Assembly: GCA_027067055.1 (NCBI GenBank)
Contig: JAMOMK010000036.1
Location: 1-64,000, forward strand
DNA from: Lysobacterales bacterium
Lineage (GTDB): Bacteria; Pseudomonadota; Gammaproteobacteria; Xanthomonadales; Marinicellaceae
Direction of reading: 5' to 3'
Length of the DNA: 64,000 bases
The translations under genes were made by a program, and so were the position numbers. Under the pieces are notes generated by a model. That model was given only the letters and a program-made list of their open reading frames with translations, had not been told where the DNA came from and searched no databases. Positions 51,191-60,260 of this stretch are shown in pieces; within the stretch, counting starts at the first letter, position 1, and each line of letters opens with the position of its first letter.

Positions 51191-53665
51191 ATGATTAGAT
51201 CTTTATTATTACTAGTATTGTTAACTTTAACATCTTCACCTTGGGCTTTTACGCCGTTTGAAGTAACTGATATTCGACTGGATGGAGCTAATAGAATTTC
51301 CCATGGAACAATATTTACTTATTTGCCAATAGAAAAAGGTGACAGAGTAACTAAAAGAAGTATTAAGCGTTCCATTAAGTCACTTTTTAGAACAGGCTAT
51401 TTTAGTGATGTAAAACTTTTTCGAGAAGATGGTGACGTACTTGTTGTTAAATTGGTCGAAAGGCCTGCTATAGCTTCAATTGATATTGATGGAAATAAAG
51501 CCATTAAAACAGATGAACTTTTGAAAGGTTTAAGGAATATTGGTCTTATAGAAGGTGAGGTTTTTGACAAGTTACAATTAGAGCGTGTTCAAAATGAATT
51601 AACAAAACAGTATTTTTCTCGAGGCAAATATAATGTTGTTGTCGATGCAAAAATTAAGAAGTTGGATCGGAATCGAGTTAAAGTTAATATTGATATTGTT
51701 GAAGGAAAAGCAGCAAAAATCAAGCATATTAAAATTGTTGGTAATACAGTCTTTACCGATGAAGAGTTAATAGGTACATTCGAATCAGATACGACAAATT
51801 TTCTCTCCTGGTATTCATCAGATGATAAATATTCAAAAGAAAAACTAAATGGTGATTTAGAAAAATTAAAATCTTATTACATGGATAGAGGTTACGTTGA
51901 TTTTAACGTAGAATCTGTACAAGTTTCGATTAGTCCAGACAAAAATGATATTTATATTACAGCCAATATTAACGAAGGAGAGGTTTATACTTTTGGTGAA
52001 ATGAAAGTCACTGGAGAAATGGTGGTTGCCAAAGAGACATTTGAAAGATTAATGGTGACACAGGAAGGAAAAACCTTTGCACGTAATCTAACAGAAGCAA
52101 GTGCCGAACGCATGAAAATCATATTAGGCAATTTGGGTTATGCTTTTGCTGAAATAACACCAGTCCCTGAGACACATAAAGATACTCATATAGTTGATGT
52201 TGTCTATTTTGTTGATCCAGGTAAGCGTGTTTATGTAAGGAATATAAATTTTAATGGCAATATTAAAACAAAAGATGAAGTGTTAAGACGCGAAATGCGT
52301 CAGTTTGAAGGTGGCTGGTATTCAAAGGCTTTAGTGGAACGATCAAAAATTAGGTTGCAACAGAAACCTTACTTTGAAGAAGTTAAAATAGATACACCAA
52401 AAGTTCCAGGCACAGATGATCAAGTTGATGTTGAAGTAACAGTCAAAGAAAGAAACTCTGGTCAGTTTCAGTTTTCAGTGGGTTTTTCACAAGTTAGTGG
52501 TATAAATACCTCTATTTCTGTCTCATTACAAAACTTGCTAGGAACAGGTAATGCACTCTCGTTTGCCGTTAATAACAGCAGTTTTTTCAAACGTCTTAAT
52601 GTCTTTTATGAAAACCCTTTTTATACGGATGAAGGAGTTAGTCGTGGATTTAGTATGGACTATTCTACTTCAAATTTTGGTGAAGCTAATATTGCACGCT
52701 TTACTTCCAATAATGGTGGATTCGGAATGCACATGAGCTTTCCCATCTCAGAGTACGATCGGGTTTTTACCAGTTTTGCCTATAAACGTAGAAATATAGA
52801 AGCGGTTTTAGGTCAAACCGCTTCCCTTATATTTAATGACTTATGTGATTTGGGTGGTTATACATATACAACTCAACCGGCATTACTAGAGGGTGTTTCT
52901 TGGGATGGTATCTCGTGTGCTCCAGAAGCGGTAGAAACGACACCTCCTGATGATCCCGGAGGTATTAGACCCGGAGAACTTATTCCGTTTCAAGTCAGAA
53001 AGGCATTTACCTTTTACACTGCCACGGCACGTTGGTCACGTGATAGCCGTAATCGATTTTTCAACCCAACACGGGGTGCATTTTACCGCTTAGGAGCTGA
53101 GTTCACTGTGCCAGGATCAACTGCTCAATTTTATAAGTTTACTGCTAAGGCCAATAGACTATTTCCATTAACTAAAAATTTAACATTATCTTTAACTGGT
53201 GAATTAGGTTATGGTGATGGCTATGGAAGTACAAAGAAGCTACCATTTTTTGAAAACTTTTTTGCAGGTGGTACACAATCATCAATTCGTGGTTACCGAG
53301 ATAATACACTTGGACCAAAATCAACAATACTTGGCGATGATTTATCTGGAGACTTACCCCTAACATCCCGTCAGGGCGACCCAGTTGGTGGTAGTTTAAA
53401 GACTGTTGGTTCAGTTGAGTTAGTGTTTCCTACACCATTTGCTAAAGTTGGAAACTCTGCTCGATTAGCACTGTTTTGGGATTTTGGTAATGTTTTTAGT
53501 ACTTACAATGACTTTGAAGCACGCGAGTTTAGGCACTCTGTAGGTCTTGCCTTGAAGTGGCAAGCACCTGTTGGACCGATTATTATCAACTTTGCCCGCC
53601 CATTTAACGATGATAAATTTGATGATACAGAAACAATACAGTTTGCATTTGGTAATACATTCTGA
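51191..53665 (+). CDS. bamA: outer membrane assembly factor BamA
   Basis: ATG 51191 gives a signal peptide (MIRSLLLLVLLTLTSSPWAF). The 824-residue protein has five POTRA domains (TPFEVTDIRLDGANRIS; RPAIASIDIDGNKAIK; KAAKIKHIKIVGNTVF; VYTFGEMKVTGE; RVYVRNINFNGNIKT) and a C-terminal 16-strand barrel with NSGQFQFSVGFSQ, the RGYRDNTLGP loop and final phenylalanine. It inserts barrel proteins in the outer membrane. Length is close to E. coli (810). Confidence 0.98.
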   Translation: MIRSLLLLVLLTLTSSPWAFTPFEVTDIRLDGANRISHGTIFTYLPIEKGDRVTKRSIKRSIKSLFRTGYFSDVKLFREDGDVLVVKLVERPAIASIDIDGNKAIKTDELLKGLRNIGLIEGEVFDKLQLERVQNELTKQYFSRGKYNVVVDAKIKKLDRNRVKVNIDIVEGKAAKIKHIKIVGNTVFTDEELIGTFESDTTNFLSWYSSDDKYSKEKLNGDLEKLKSYYMDRGYVDFNVESVQVSISPDKNDIYITANINEGEVYTFGEMKVTGEMVVAKETFERLMVTQEGKTFARNLTEASAERMKIILGNLGYAFAEITPVPETHKDTHIVDVVYFVDPGKRVYVRNINFNGNIKTKDEVLRREMRQFEGGWYSKALVERSKIRLQQKPYFEEVKIDTPKVPGTDDQVDVEVTVKERNSGQFQFSVGFSQVSGINTSISVSLQNLLGTGNALSFAVNNSSFFKRLNVFYENPFYTDEGVSRGFSMDYSTSNFGEANIARFTSNNGGFGMHMSFPISEYDRVFTSFAYKRRNIEAVLGQTASLIFNDLCDLGGYTYTTQPALLEGVSWDGISCAPEAVETTPPDDPGGIRPGELIPFQVRKAFTFYTATARWSRDSRNRFFNPTRGAFYRLGAEFTVPGSTAQFYKFTAKANRLFPLTKNLTLSLTGELGYGDGYGSTKKLPFFENFFAGGTQSSIRGYRDNTLGPKSTILGDDLSGDLPLTSRQGDPVGGSLKTVGSVELVFPTPFAKVGNSARLALFWDFGNVFSTYNDFEAREFRHSVGLALKWQAPVGPIIINFARPFNDDKFDDTETIQFAFGNTF

Positions 53666-53678
53666 TTAAATAATAACC

Positions 53679-54209
53679 ATGAGAAAAGGGTGCAATAATA
53701 AAACCATAAGAAAAGCAATGTTTTTAATATTGTTTTTTTTTAGTGGCTATTCTTTTTGTACCAATAAAATTGGCTTTGTTGACATGGATAAGCTGATTGA
53801 TAACTCTCCTCAAATTAGTAATGCTCGTGCATTGATTACCAGTGAATTTGAGTTGCAATATACTGGTATTGAACAAAAGGAAGCTGATTTAGAGCGCTTA
53901 GAGAACAGAATAACCAAGGATGGAGCAATGATGTCCCTAGCTGATTTAAAACCACTTCAAGAACGAGCGCGAATATTAGATAGGCAAATCAGGCGAGCAA
54001 AAGAAGACTTAAAAGATGCAATCAGTATCCGTAAAAATCAAATATTAAGTAAAATTCAAGATGACTTAAATAAAACAGTAGAACAATATGCAAGAGATAA
54101 TGGCTATGATGCTATATTAATAAATGCTATTTTATATGTCAGTGATGAAATGAATATTACATCAGAAATACTGCAAATATTAAAACAAAAAGATAAGAAT
54201 GAAAATTAG
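53679..54209 (+). CDS. skp: Skp/OmpH periplasmic chaperone
   Basis: The start at ATG 53679 is used; ATG 53718 (MFLILFFFSG) would give a shorter signal peptide. The mature part shows IGFVDMDKLIDNSPQISNA, helical coiled-coil (about 60-120, QKEADLERLENRI, RARILDRQIRRAKEDL) and YARDNGYDAIL. This is the Skp trimer fold that holds unfolded barrel proteins for BamA. It overlaps lpxD by 11 bases. Confidence 0.93.
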   Translation: MRKGCNNKTIRKAMFLILFFFSGYSFCTNKIGFVDMDKLIDNSPQISNARALITSEFELQYTGIEQKEADLERLENRITKDGAMMSLADLKPLQERARILDRQIRRAKEDLKDAISIRKNQILSKIQDDLNKTVEQYARDNGYDAILINAILYVSDEMNITSEILQILKQKDKNEN

Positions 54210-55218
54210 CCTCGGTGAGTTAGCACAAAGATTTAATGCTAAATCTTTAGGTAACTCCAATCACCAAGTATGTGCAGTTGCTGCATTAGATACAGCGAAA
54301 GTTCATCACATTAGTTTTTTATCCAATCTAAAATATTCATCATTGCTTGAAAGTACAAAAGCAGGTATTGTCATTCTTACTAAGGAAAATAGTGACTCTT
54401 TTCAAGGTAATCAAATCATTGCTAATGATCCTTACGTTGTCTTTGCTAAGATTGCCGCACTTTTTCAAAACTCTAAAGAACTGATTCATGAAATTCACCC
54501 AAATACAGTTGTTGCAGGTTCTGCTATTATTGGTAGTAATGTCCATATTGGAGCCTATTCAATTATTGGAGAGAATACAGTTATAGCAGATGATGCGGTT
54601 TTAGAAGCCCGTGTGACAATTGGAGATAATTGCCGTATAGGAAAGAATTGTCTAATTAAACCCAATGTTGTTATCTCAGAAGGATGTACAATAGGTGATA
54701 ACGTCATATTACATCCAGGCTGCATTATTGGAGCAGATGGGTTTGGTTTGGCTAGAGATAAAGATAAGTGGATAAAAGTTCCACAACTAGGAGCGGTAGT
54801 CATAGGTAATGATTGTGAGGTTGGAGCCAATACAACCATTGACCGTGGTACAATGGATGATACTGTTTTGGAAAATGATGTACATCTAGACAATCAAATA
54901 CAAATTGCCCATAATGTTAGAATAGGTGCTCATACGGTCATGGCAGGCTGTTCTGCTGTGGCAGGATCTGCCAAAATTGGAAAAAATTGTCTTATTGGAG
55001 GTGGAGTAGGTGTAATCGGGCACATAGAAGTGTGCGATAATGTGACATTACAATCTATGGCATTGGTGACACATTCCATTAAAAAACCGGGTAGTTATAG
55101 TTCAGTGTCACCATTACAAGAGACCTCAAGCTGGCGCAAAAGTGCAGTACGAATAAAACAATTAGACAAAATAGCCAAGCGATTAGCGCGTTTGGAAAAG
55201 CAAGAGAGCAAAAAATGA
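54199..55218 (+). CDS. lpxD: UDP-3-O-(3-hydroxyacyl)glucosamine N-acyltransferase
   Basis: The 339-residue enzyme adds the second acyl chain in lipid A synthesis. An N-terminal uridine-binding domain (ISLGELAQRFNAKSLG) precedes many hexapeptide repeats (IGDNCRIGKNCLIKPNVVI and so on), catalytic-histidine region IAHNVRIGAHTVMAGCSAVAGS, and a C-terminal helix. It is in the skp-lpxD-fabZ-lpxA operon. Confidence 0.97.
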   Translation: MKISLGELAQRFNAKSLGNSNHQVCAVAALDTAKVHHISFLSNLKYSSLLESTKAGIVILTKENSDSFQGNQIIANDPYVVFAKIAALFQNSKELIHEIHPNTVVAGSAIIGSNVHIGAYSIIGENTVIADDAVLEARVTIGDNCRIGKNCLIKPNVVISEGCTIGDNVILHPGCIIGADGFGLARDKDKWIKVPQLGAVVIGNDCEVGANTTIDRGTMDDTVLENDVHLDNQIQIAHNVRIGAHTVMAGCSAVAGSAKIGKNCLIGGGVGVIGHIEVCDNVTLQSMALVTHSIKKPGSYSSVSPLQETSSWRKSAVRIKQLDKIAKRLARLEKQESKK

Positions 55219-55676
55219 CAGAAGAAAGTAATACATTAAATAGTGTGGAAGTCACAAAAATAATGAAACTATTGCCACACAGGTATCCTTTTTTATTAGT
55301 GGATAGAGTTATTGACTATAAACTTGGAGAACATTTAACGGCAATAAAAAATGTGACCGTCAATGAACCTCATTTTAATGGTCATTTCCCAAAATTTCCA
55401 GTTATGCCTGGTGTGTTGATTATAGAAGCTATGGCACAAGCATCAGGAATATTATCTCGCCTTGCTATTGGTGAACTAACTGATGAAGAGGATATATTTT
55501 ATTTGGTGAAAGTGGATAAAGCAAAATTCACTAAGACGGTTGTTCCAGGTGATCAACTGCACTTGCACACAACAATTAAGCGTAGAATGCGAAACATGGT
55601 TCAGTATGTTTGTCAGGCTAGTGTTGATGGAAAAGTGGTCGCAAAAGCAGAATTGTTATGTGCTAGTAAAAGTTGA
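55215..55676 (+). CDS. fabZ: 3-hydroxyacyl-ACP dehydratase
   Basis: The 153-residue hot-dog enzyme has LLPHRYPFLLVDRVIDY and the catalytic HFNGHFPKFPVMPGVLIIEAMAQ. It dehydrates 3-hydroxyacyl-ACP and competes with LpxA and LpxD for the same pool, which fits its place between them. Starts overlap the lpxD end (ATGA). Confidence 0.98.
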   Translation: MTEESNTLNSVEVTKIMKLLPHRYPFLLVDRVIDYKLGEHLTAIKNVTVNEPHFNGHFPKFPVMPGVLIIEAMAQASGILSRLAIGELTDEEDIFYLVKVDKAKFTKTVVPGDQLHLHTTIKRRMRNMVQYVCQASVDGKVVAKAELLCASKS

Positions 55677-55678
55677 TC

Positions 55679-56458
55679 ATGAGTCATCTTATTCACCCAA
55701 CAGCCTTAATTGATCAATCGGCACAAATTGCTGATGATGTAAAAATTGGTGCTTATACAATCGTTGAAGCAGATGTAAGCATTGGAAAAGGTACAGAAAT
55801 TAAACATCATGTGACTATTGCTCGATATACAGATATTGGAGAAAATAATCGCATCTTCCAATATTCATCCATAGGCGAAGAGTCACAAGATAAAAAATAC
55901 AATGGTGAACCCACACGAACACTCATTGGAAATAATAACACAATTCGGGAATATGTATCTATACACCGTGGAACAGTTGATGATAAAGGATTAACCCAAA
56001 TAGGCAATGATAATTGGATAATGGCTTATGTTCATATTGCGCATGATTGTGTCTTAGCCAATAATATAATCATTGCAAATTGTGCAACTCTTGCAGGCCA
56101 TGTGCATTTAGATGATTATGTTATATTAGGTGGATTTACAAAGTTACATCAATTTTGCCGCATAGGAGCTCATGCTTTTACTGCAATGGATACCAACTTC
56201 CAAAAAGATTTACCACCTTATGTGATGGCTCAAGGAAGTCCTGCAAAACCCCGTATCATCAATGCAGAAGGACTCAAACGCCGTGGTTTCAGTCAAGATG
56301 ATATCACAGCCCTTAAGAAAGCCTTTCGGTTACTGTATAAATCTGATTTACGTCTGACCGATGCCTTAGAAGGAATGCAAAAGTTGGCTGATAAGCATGA
56401 TTGTGTTCAATTAATGGTTGATTTCATCAACTCAAGTAGTCGCAGTATTGTTCGGTAA
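55679..56458 (+). CDS. lpxA: UDP-N-acetylglucosamine acyltransferase
   Basis: ATG 55679 gives MSHLIHPTALIDQSAQIADDVKIGAYTIVE. The 259-residue left-handed beta-helix enzyme has NTIREYVSIHRGTVDDKGLTQIG, the catalytic His in YVHIAHDCVLA, and the C-terminal RGFSQDDITALKKAFRLLYKS. It catalyses the first acylation of lipid A. It is separated from lpxB by an unknown gene. Confidence 0.97.
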   Translation: MSHLIHPTALIDQSAQIADDVKIGAYTIVEADVSIGKGTEIKHHVTIARYTDIGENNRIFQYSSIGEESQDKKYNGEPTRTLIGNNNTIREYVSIHRGTVDDKGLTQIGNDNWIMAYVHIAHDCVLANNIIIANCATLAGHVHLDDYVILGGFTKLHQFCRIGAHAFTAMDTNFQKDLPPYVMAQGSPAKPRIINAEGLKRRGFSQDDITALKKAFRLLYKSDLRLTDALEGMQKLADKHDCVQLMVDFINSSSRSIVR

Positions 56459-56469
56459 GAGAAAATCTA

Positions 56470-57531
56470 ATGGAACACAATAAGTTTAGAGTTATTGTTA
56501 CAGGGCGATATAAAAAGCAGATTGATATAGCTATTGCTGCAGAACGAATAGGCCTGCATTCACCCATTACACCAACGCAAGCCTTAGCACTTATTCAATC
56601 AAGAGAATCACAAGTTTTGCACGGGTCAATGGAGCATGTAAAGGCTTATGAAATCAAACGACTTTTACAAGAAAGTGGTGTAGAGATTAAACTAGAACCA
56701 GCCCAAACTTATTTTGCCCAGTCAAGTGATGAACATAATGATGAAGAGAGCAAACCTTACTTATTGGCTAGGCTGTTCAATTTTTTTAAGAAAAAGCCCA
56801 AAACTGAACAGCAAGTCGAAATAAACTGGGAAGATAAGCCCCGCTTTAATCGTAGTACCATAATCTACAGCAATAAGATAAAGCTCCCCATAGGTTTAAT
56901 TTTAAAAGCGGCACTTATACTATTTGCTCTATGGTTTTTTTGGTTAAAAGCCATAACAACAGATATTTCTGGCGATGGTTTTGATGAATATGGTGATCCA
57001 ATTGTTATGGTGTTTACCAATAAAAGTTGCCAGCAAGAATGTTCACAAGTCTTGGGAAATTTAAGAGTACGTAAAGTTCCTCATGAACATTATATTATCA
57101 ATACAAGACTAAAAGATGATGATAAATATAAGTTATGGAAGAAGTACTCTAAAGACAGATTTCCATTTGTGATGGCAGGTAAAAACACACTAACAGATAG
57201 TAGTAATACCGGTTTAATTACATTATTGGGAACGACTTTTGGGAGTCAATATTTAACATCAATAGAAAAAGAACTCTACAGTAAACATTTTCATGAAGAT
57301 GGAACGCCAAAGATAGCCATTTATTGCAAAAGTAATAATGGTGTCTGTCAACAATTGAATAGAAAGCTAAAGATAGCTAGTTTAAAATTTAGTTATATTG
57401 AGGTAGATAAATTAGACAATACCAATTCTGTGGTGGAAACCTTGGAATTAAAACAATATCCTACCATGTGGAAGGGCTATAAAAAAACTCAAGGTACAGA
57501 TGTTAGTGGTATCTCATTGATGTTTGAGTAA
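56470..57531 (+). CDS. unknown membrane protein with two thioredoxin/glutaredoxin-like domains, between lpxA and lpxB
   Basis: I do not recognise the 353-residue protein as a named family. Residues 1-78 form a small alpha/beta domain (FRVIVTGRY...VLHGSMEHVKAYEIKRLLQESGVEIKL) reminiscent of that in the gene at 3934. A membrane segment spans about 139-159. Then come two similar modules: IVMVFTNKSC187QQEC191 with FPFVMAG at 231, and KIAIYC286KSNNGVC293 with YPTMWKG at 330. Each resembles a thioredoxin fold with a cysteine pair and a cis-proline. It starts 12 bases after lpxA and ends 5 before lpxB, so it is in the lipid A operon. Confidence 0.8.
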   Translation: MEHNKFRVIVTGRYKKQIDIAIAAERIGLHSPITPTQALALIQSRESQVLHGSMEHVKAYEIKRLLQESGVEIKLEPAQTYFAQSSDEHNDEESKPYLLARLFNFFKKKPKTEQQVEINWEDKPRFNRSTIIYSNKIKLPIGLILKAALILFALWFFWLKAITTDISGDGFDEYGDPIVMVFTNKSCQQECSQVLGNLRVRKVPHEHYIINTRLKDDDKYKLWKKYSKDRFPFVMAGKNTLTDSSNTGLITLLGTTFGSQYLTSIEKELYSKHFHEDGTPKIAIYCKSNNGVCQQLNRKLKIASLKFSYIEVDKLDNTNSVVETLELKQYPTMWKGYKKTQGTDVSGISLMFE

Positions 57532-57536
57532 ATATA

Positions 57537-58676
57537 ATGGGTTTTAATATAAAAACAATAGCCATAGTTGCAGGAGAAGATTCTGGTGATGCGCTTGGTG
57601 CCGAATTAATTAAGGATTTACTCCAGCTTAACCCTTATCTTGAATTTGTTGGTGTTGGTGGTGATAGAATGGTCAAAGCAGGTCTAAATTTAATCTGTTC
57701 CAACCAAGAATTTGCCATCATGGGAATTGCCGAAGTCTTTAAAAAGTTACCTAAATTATTAAAACTTCGCAAATATATTGTCAAAGAAATTAGTGCTGCA
57801 AAACCTGATGTTTTTATCGGCATAGATGCACCTGATTTGAATTTCCCAATTGAAAATATACTCAAAAAGCAGGGAATTAAAATCATCCACTATGTTAGCC
57901 CATCCATCTGGGCATGGCGACCCAAAAGAGCAATCAAAATAAGTAAATTAACAGATTTAGTTATGACCTTATTTCCTTTTGAACCGCAGTATTATGAAAA
58001 ACAAGGTGGAAAAGCGGTATTTGTTGGGCATCCATTGGCGCAGAATATTTCACTAGAAATTGACAAAAAACGTGCCAAGGAACAACTGAAACTAGATACA
58101 TCAAACCCAGTTCTGGCGTTATTACCAGGTTCCAGAACCAATGAGCTCAAAGCACACACTGAAATATTTATCAAAACGGCTTTGCAATTAAAGAAACAAC
58201 AAGCCAAATTACAAATTATTTCAGCCAATACCAATCAACAGAAACGAGACTATATTTTAACAATAGCCAAAGAAAATAATTTAGATATTTTGATGTTTGA
58301 TGATGCCACACAAGTCTTAAAAGCTTCAAATCTCGCCTTGCTTGCATCAGGTACCGTGGCATTAGAGGCAATGCTGTGCAAAACACCGATGGTTGTTGGT
58401 TATAAAATATCACCAATTACTTATGGCATTGTCAAAACATTCAACATGATGTTATTGCCCTATTACTCTCTGCCCAATGTCATCAAAGGTGATTTTTTGG
58501 TGGCTGAAGTCTTACAAAAAGACATGACAGTGACTAATTTAACTCAAGAACTGACTTTATTGCTTGATAAAGAAAAGCAAAAAAAACTAATTAAAGAATT
58601 TACCCAATTGCACAAAAGTTTGTTAAACCCCAATAATAATGCAGCCAAAGCCGTGATGAAATTTTTAAATGAGTAA
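57537..58676 (+). CDS. lpxB: lipid-A-disaccharide synthase
   Basis: The 379-residue GT19 glycosyltransferase has IVAGEDSGDALGAELI, GIDAPDLNFPIE, HYVSPSIWAWRPKRA, FVGHPLAQ, LLPGSRTNE, and LLASGTVALEAMLCKTPMVVGYK. It joins two lipid A precursors. Its stop overlaps the rnhB start by eight bases. Confidence 0.98.
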   Translation: MGFNIKTIAIVAGEDSGDALGAELIKDLLQLNPYLEFVGVGGDRMVKAGLNLICSNQEFAIMGIAEVFKKLPKLLKLRKYIVKEISAAKPDVFIGIDAPDLNFPIENILKKQGIKIIHYVSPSIWAWRPKRAIKISKLTDLVMTLFPFEPQYYEKQGGKAVFVGHPLAQNISLEIDKKRAKEQLKLDTSNPVLALLPGSRTNELKAHTEIFIKTALQLKKQQAKLQIISANTNQQKRDYILTIAKENNLDILMFDDATQVLKASNLALLASGTVALEAMLCKTPMVVGYKISPITYGIVKTFNMMLLPYYSLPNVIKGDFLVAEVLQKDMTVTNLTQELTLLLDKEKQKKLIKEFTQLHKSLLNPNNNAAKAVMKFLNE

Positions 58677-59256
58677 TTTTACAGCTGGTGTTGATGAAGC
58701 AGGCCGTGGGCCTTTAGCTGGACCTGTCACAGTAGCTGCTGTTATACTGAAAAATCCGATAGCAGGTTTGAATGATTCCAAAAAATTGAGTGAGAAGAAG
58801 CGTTTTGAGCTAGAGCCATTAATTATAGAAAATGCACTGGCTTATGCAGTAGTACATATTTCTGTTGAAACAATTGAAGAAATCAACATCTTGCAAGCCA
58901 GTTTACTTGGAATGCAGCAAGCGGTAGCGGCTTTGGATATTATACCCGATGAGATTTTGGTTGATGGCAATAAATGCCCTGATTTTACTCAGCCAGCACA
59001 AGCAATTGTCGGTGGAGATGGCAAAATAGCCGAAATTTCTGCTGCCTCAATATTGGCTAAAAATTCACGCGATAGATTAATGCTTGAAATGGCGCAAGAG
59101 TTTCCTCAATATGGTTTTGAAAGACACAAAGGCTATGGAACAAAATACCATTTAGAACAACTTAAATTGCACGGACCATGTAAACACCATCGCAAAAGTT
59201 ATGCGCCTATTCAAAAGTTGCTGCAAGGGGAGTTGTTTAGGATACAAAAAGCATGA
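58669..59256 (+). CDS. rnhB: ribonuclease HII
   Basis: The 195-residue enzyme shows catalytic GVDEAGRGPLAGPVTVAAV, LNDSKKLSEKKR, VDGNKCP, GGDGKIAEISAASILAKNSRDR, and HKGYGTKYH. It removes RNA from DNA, including single ribonucleotides. In E. coli it is followed by dnaE; here a CrtC/AttH-like gene follows instead, starting in its stop codon. Confidence 0.97.
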   Translation: MSNFTAGVDEAGRGPLAGPVTVAAVILKNPIAGLNDSKKLSEKKRFELEPLIIENALAYAVVHISVETIEEINILQASLLGMQQAVAALDIIPDEILVDGNKCPDFTQPAQAIVGGDGKIAEISAASILAKNSRDRLMLEMAQEFPQYGFERHKGYGTKYHLEQLKLHGPCKHHRKSYAPIQKLLQGELFRIQKA

Positions 59257-60260
59257 AATCATATCAAGATGCCAACCGGTTAATATTTAATAAAAAATCA
59301 AAGAATGGTCATTATGAAAGTTATTTTCTGCGAGCAAATCACCCTTCAAAAAAACTAGCCTTTTGGTTTAGATATACGATTTTTAAACCTAAAGATAGTG
59401 GGCAGGAAACGATTGCAGAGGTCTGGGGTGCCTTTTTTAAAGAAGATGAAATAGTGGCTATTCAACAAGATGTTCCTTTAGATAAATGCGATTTTACTTC
59501 AAGTAGTGACTTCTTAGGTATTTCGACTTCTAAGCTCACTTTTCTAAAAAATGGAAAAGCCTCAGTTAATGGTGAACTTGAAAATAAACAAAACAGCATC
59601 ACTTGGCAACTGAATTATACGGGTAAAGAGTCGCCATTGTTATTGCTCCCTTTTCAATACTATAAACGCCGTTTGCCAAAAGCCAAAGCTTTAGTCGGTT
59701 TGCCCAATGCACTGTTTGACGGCTCAATCCAAGTCAATAACAAGAGTTACACTATTACAAACTGGCAAGGCAGTGAAAATCATAACTGGGGTTCGCAACA
59801 TACCGATGAATATGCTTGGGGACAAGTTTGTGGATTTGATAATCAGCCCAATAGCTTTTTAGAATGTTCAACAGCACGAATTAAGTTAGGGCCTTTTTGG
59901 TCACCGTGGATGAACCTAGCAGTATTAAGAATTGCAGGAAAAGAATACCGGTTTTCTGGTTTATGGCGGGCAATTAATAACCAAGGTCACTATGGCTATT
60001 TTGATTGGACTATGCAGTGCGAATCCAGAGAGTACCAATTACAAATTAAAATCAAAGGAAGCCCTAAAGGTTTTGTCGCTTTTTATTACAAAAATCCACC
60101 AGGTGGAAGACATACATGTCTTAATAGTAAGGTTGCCTTTTGTAAAATTATACTCAGTAAAAACGGCAAAGAAATTCACCACTTGACTAGTCAAAATAAA
60201 GCCGCATTCGAAATCTTAACAGATGATAAGCAGCACGGAATAGAATTAAGAAATATCTAA
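59253..60260 (+). CDS. CrtC/AttH-like (tandem lipocalin-fold) protein
   Basis: The 335-residue protein lacks a signal peptide. It resembles the hydroxyneurosporene synthase/AttH group: YESYFLRANHP...FWFRYTIFKP near the start, EVWGAFF, ITNWQGSENHNWGSQHTDEYAWGQVCGFD in the middle and RFSGLWRAINN later. The H-N-W-G motif is typical of the fold. No carotenoid genes are near, so hydratase activity is not claimed; a lipid-related role is inferred from the fold. It overlaps rnhB (ATGA). Confidence 0.72.
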   Translation: MKSYQDANRLIFNKKSKNGHYESYFLRANHPSKKLAFWFRYTIFKPKDSGQETIAEVWGAFFKEDEIVAIQQDVPLDKCDFTSSSDFLGISTSKLTFLKNGKASVNGELENKQNSITWQLNYTGKESPLLLLPFQYYKRRLPKAKALVGLPNALFDGSIQVNNKSYTITNWQGSENHNWGSQHTDEYAWGQVCGFDNQPNSFLECSTARIKLGPFWSPWMNLAVLRIAGKEYRFSGLWRAINNQGHYGYFDWTMQCESREYQLQIKIKGSPKGFVAFYYKNPPGGRHTCLNSKVAFCKIILSKNGKEIHHLTSQNKAAFEILTDDKQHGIELRNI

